From an uncultured Oribacterium sp. (GTDB lineage Bacteria; Bacillota; Clostridia; Lachnospirales; Lachnospiraceae), in the NCBI GenBank assembly GCA_934279105.1, contig CAKQWR010000078.1, forward strand, positions 1-9,214: a DNA stretch of 9,214 nt. Reading direction: 5' to 3'. Made by a program: the position numbers and the translations under genes. Under the pieces are notes generated by a model. It saw only the letters and a program-made list of their open reading frames with translations. It did no database searches and was not told the origin of the DNA. This document shows, one piece after another, positions 8,296-9,214 of the stretch (its first letter is position 1; every line of letters starts with the position of its first letter).

Positions 8296-8434
8296 GAAGG
8301 GCGTCGCAAGGAAGCTTTCCTCTGCAGTCCTTCGCTGAACTCTTCATCATATCGATTTATTTTCGTGGATCTATACACTGATTTTTCTGATTTTTTATCA
8401 CTTTATAATCCGCCCGTCGGACGTATCGCCCTTA
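8296..8434. other. Gap between ilvA and the ATPase gene
   Basis: The stretch between the ilvA stop and the ATPase gene is AT-rich in its upstream half and carries a perfect 9-base tandem repeat, CTGATTTTT twice (8378-8395, plus strand). A small stem (GCA+AGGAA / TTCCT+TGC, 8306-8325, one bulged base) lies near the ATPase start. No convincing intrinsic terminator for ilvA and no convincing leftward promoter were found, so co-transcription of ilvA with the downstream genes remains possible. Confidence 0.5.
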
Positions 8435-9214
8435 TCAGGCTCGCTCGGTCACCAGTCGGAATCCGGCCTTCGTCAGCGCGTCTCGAATCTCATCGATCTG
8501 CTTCTGGTCGCGTGTCTCCATCCCGATTTTCAGGAAGCAGCTGGAGATCGACATATTCGCATCGGCGCGGTCATGATGCACGGAGACAACATTGGCACCG
8601 CACTTCGATACGATCTCGCTGACCTGCTGGAGCTGGCCCGGCTTATCCTCGAGCGCGATCATCAGGTTCGCGTTCCGGCCGCTCATGACGAGGCCACGCG
8701 TGATGACACGGGACAGGATGTTGACGTCGATGTTTCCACCGCTGATGAGACACACAACCTTCTTTCCCTTGATCGGCAGTTTTCCGAACATCGCAGCGGC
8801 GACGGAAACGGCACCTGCACCTTCCGCAATCAGCTTCTGATTCTCGATTAGTGCGAGAATCGCCGCAGCGGTTTCATCATCGCTGACGGTGACGATATCA
8901 TCCACATATTTCTCGACCATCTCGAAGGTCGTCTCACCCGGATTCTTCACGGCGATACCATCCGCAAAGGTCGATACACTGTCGAGGGACTCCCAATGAT
9001 GATCGCGATAAGCATTGAACATACTCGGTGCACCGGCCGCCTGCACGCCATAGACCTTGCACTGCGGGCGGAGGCTCTTGATCGCGAAGGCGACACCGGA
9101 GATCAGTCCGCCGCCACCGATCGGCACGATGACCGCATCCACATCCTCGAGCTGGTCGAGGATCTCGAGACCGATCGTGCCCTGGCCCGCGATGACCGCA
9201 TCGTCGTCGTACGG
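8435..9214 (-). CDS. ilvA: Threonine ammonia-lyase with C-terminal ACT domain, 5' partial
   Basis: This PLP enzyme deaminates threonine to 2-oxobutyrate and ammonia, the committed step to isoleucine. Only the last 259 residues are present: the frame stays open from the window edge (PYDDDAVIAGQGTIGLEIL) through to TGA at 8437-8435, so the GTG at 9142 is internal and not the start. Visible motifs are AGQGTIGLEIL, the phosphate-gripping glycine loop VPIGGGGLISG, EGAGAVSVAA and the SGGNIDVN stretch whose serine contacts the PLP ring. The PLP lysine lies beyond the edge. The last roughly 75 residues (NLMIALEDKPGQLQQVSEIVSKCGANVVSVHHDR) form a single ACT domain, as in the approximately 400-residue Gram-positive/TdcB-like form rather than the two-ACT E. 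coli IlvA. Neighbouring ilvB, ilvN and ilvC point to a biosynthetic role. A catabolic threonine/serine lyase is the alternative. Confidence 0.95.
   Translation of the reverse strand, partial: PYDDDAVIAGQGTIGLEILDQLEDVDAVIVPIGGGGLISGVAFAIKSLRPQCKVYGVQAAGAPSMFNAYRDHHWESLDSVSTFADGIAVKNPGETTFEMVEKYVDDIVTVSDDETAAAILALIENQKLIAEGAGAVSVAAAMFGKLPIKGKKVVCLISGGNIDVNILSRVITRGLVMSGRNANLMIALEDKPGQLQQVSEIVSKCGANVVSVHHDRADANMSISSCFLKIGMETRDQKQIDEIRDALTKAGFRLVTERA

Noticed and set aside
9140..9142. GTG as the start of ilvA
   Set aside because: The frame continues open to the window edge and encodes the conserved AGQGTIGLEIL stretch, so the gene is simply truncated by the window.

Overview
The window looks like chromosomal housekeeping DNA from a Gram-positive anaerobe of the Bacillota, most likely Clostridia and possibly a high-GC Lachnospiraceae. 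This placement is inferred from protein style (short bacterial GlgP, DUF815 ATPase, IlvA with one ACT domain, class I KARI), strong AAGGAGG-like ribosome binding sites and coding DNA that is somewhat over half G+C by eye. The genus cannot be fixed from sequence alone. I see no rRNA, tRNA, insertion sequence, phage gene or CRISPR array.

Left part (1-3558): a glycogen phosphorylase gene (glgP) reads leftward, and an AraC-family regulator reads rightward from the shared 241-base divergent intergenic region. Downstream of glgP, at the window's left edge, lie three contiguous 12-base repeats of the form GTTWCCGNTAAC, together forming a 40-base imperfect palindrome. They look like a tandem repressor-operator array and sit beside a possible leftward promoter for a gene outside the window. 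A second hairpin lies between them and glgP.

Right part (3610-9214): five genes read leftward and cover the first steps of branched-chain amino acid synthesis. In transcription order they are ilvA (threonine ammonia-lyase, 5' end cut by the window), a DUF815 AAA+ ATPase of unknown function, ilvB and ilvN (large and small acetolactate synthase subunits), then ilvC (ketol-acid reductoisomerase). IlvA makes 2-oxobutyrate, IlvBN condenses it (or pyruvate) with pyruvate, and IlvC reduces and isomerises the product. ilvD and ilvE are not in the window. The ATPase/ilvB and ilvB/ilvN junctions are both ATGA overlaps, so these three genes are almost certainly one translationally coupled unit. ilvC follows after a structured 215-base gap and ends at a hairpin terminator shared with the convergent araC-type gene.

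The main points for a second look are the uncharacterised AAA+ ATPase embedded in and coupled to the ilv genes, the tandem palindromic repeats at the left edge, and the structured ilvN-ilvC gap. Nothing in the window amounts to a clearly new defence or mobile system.
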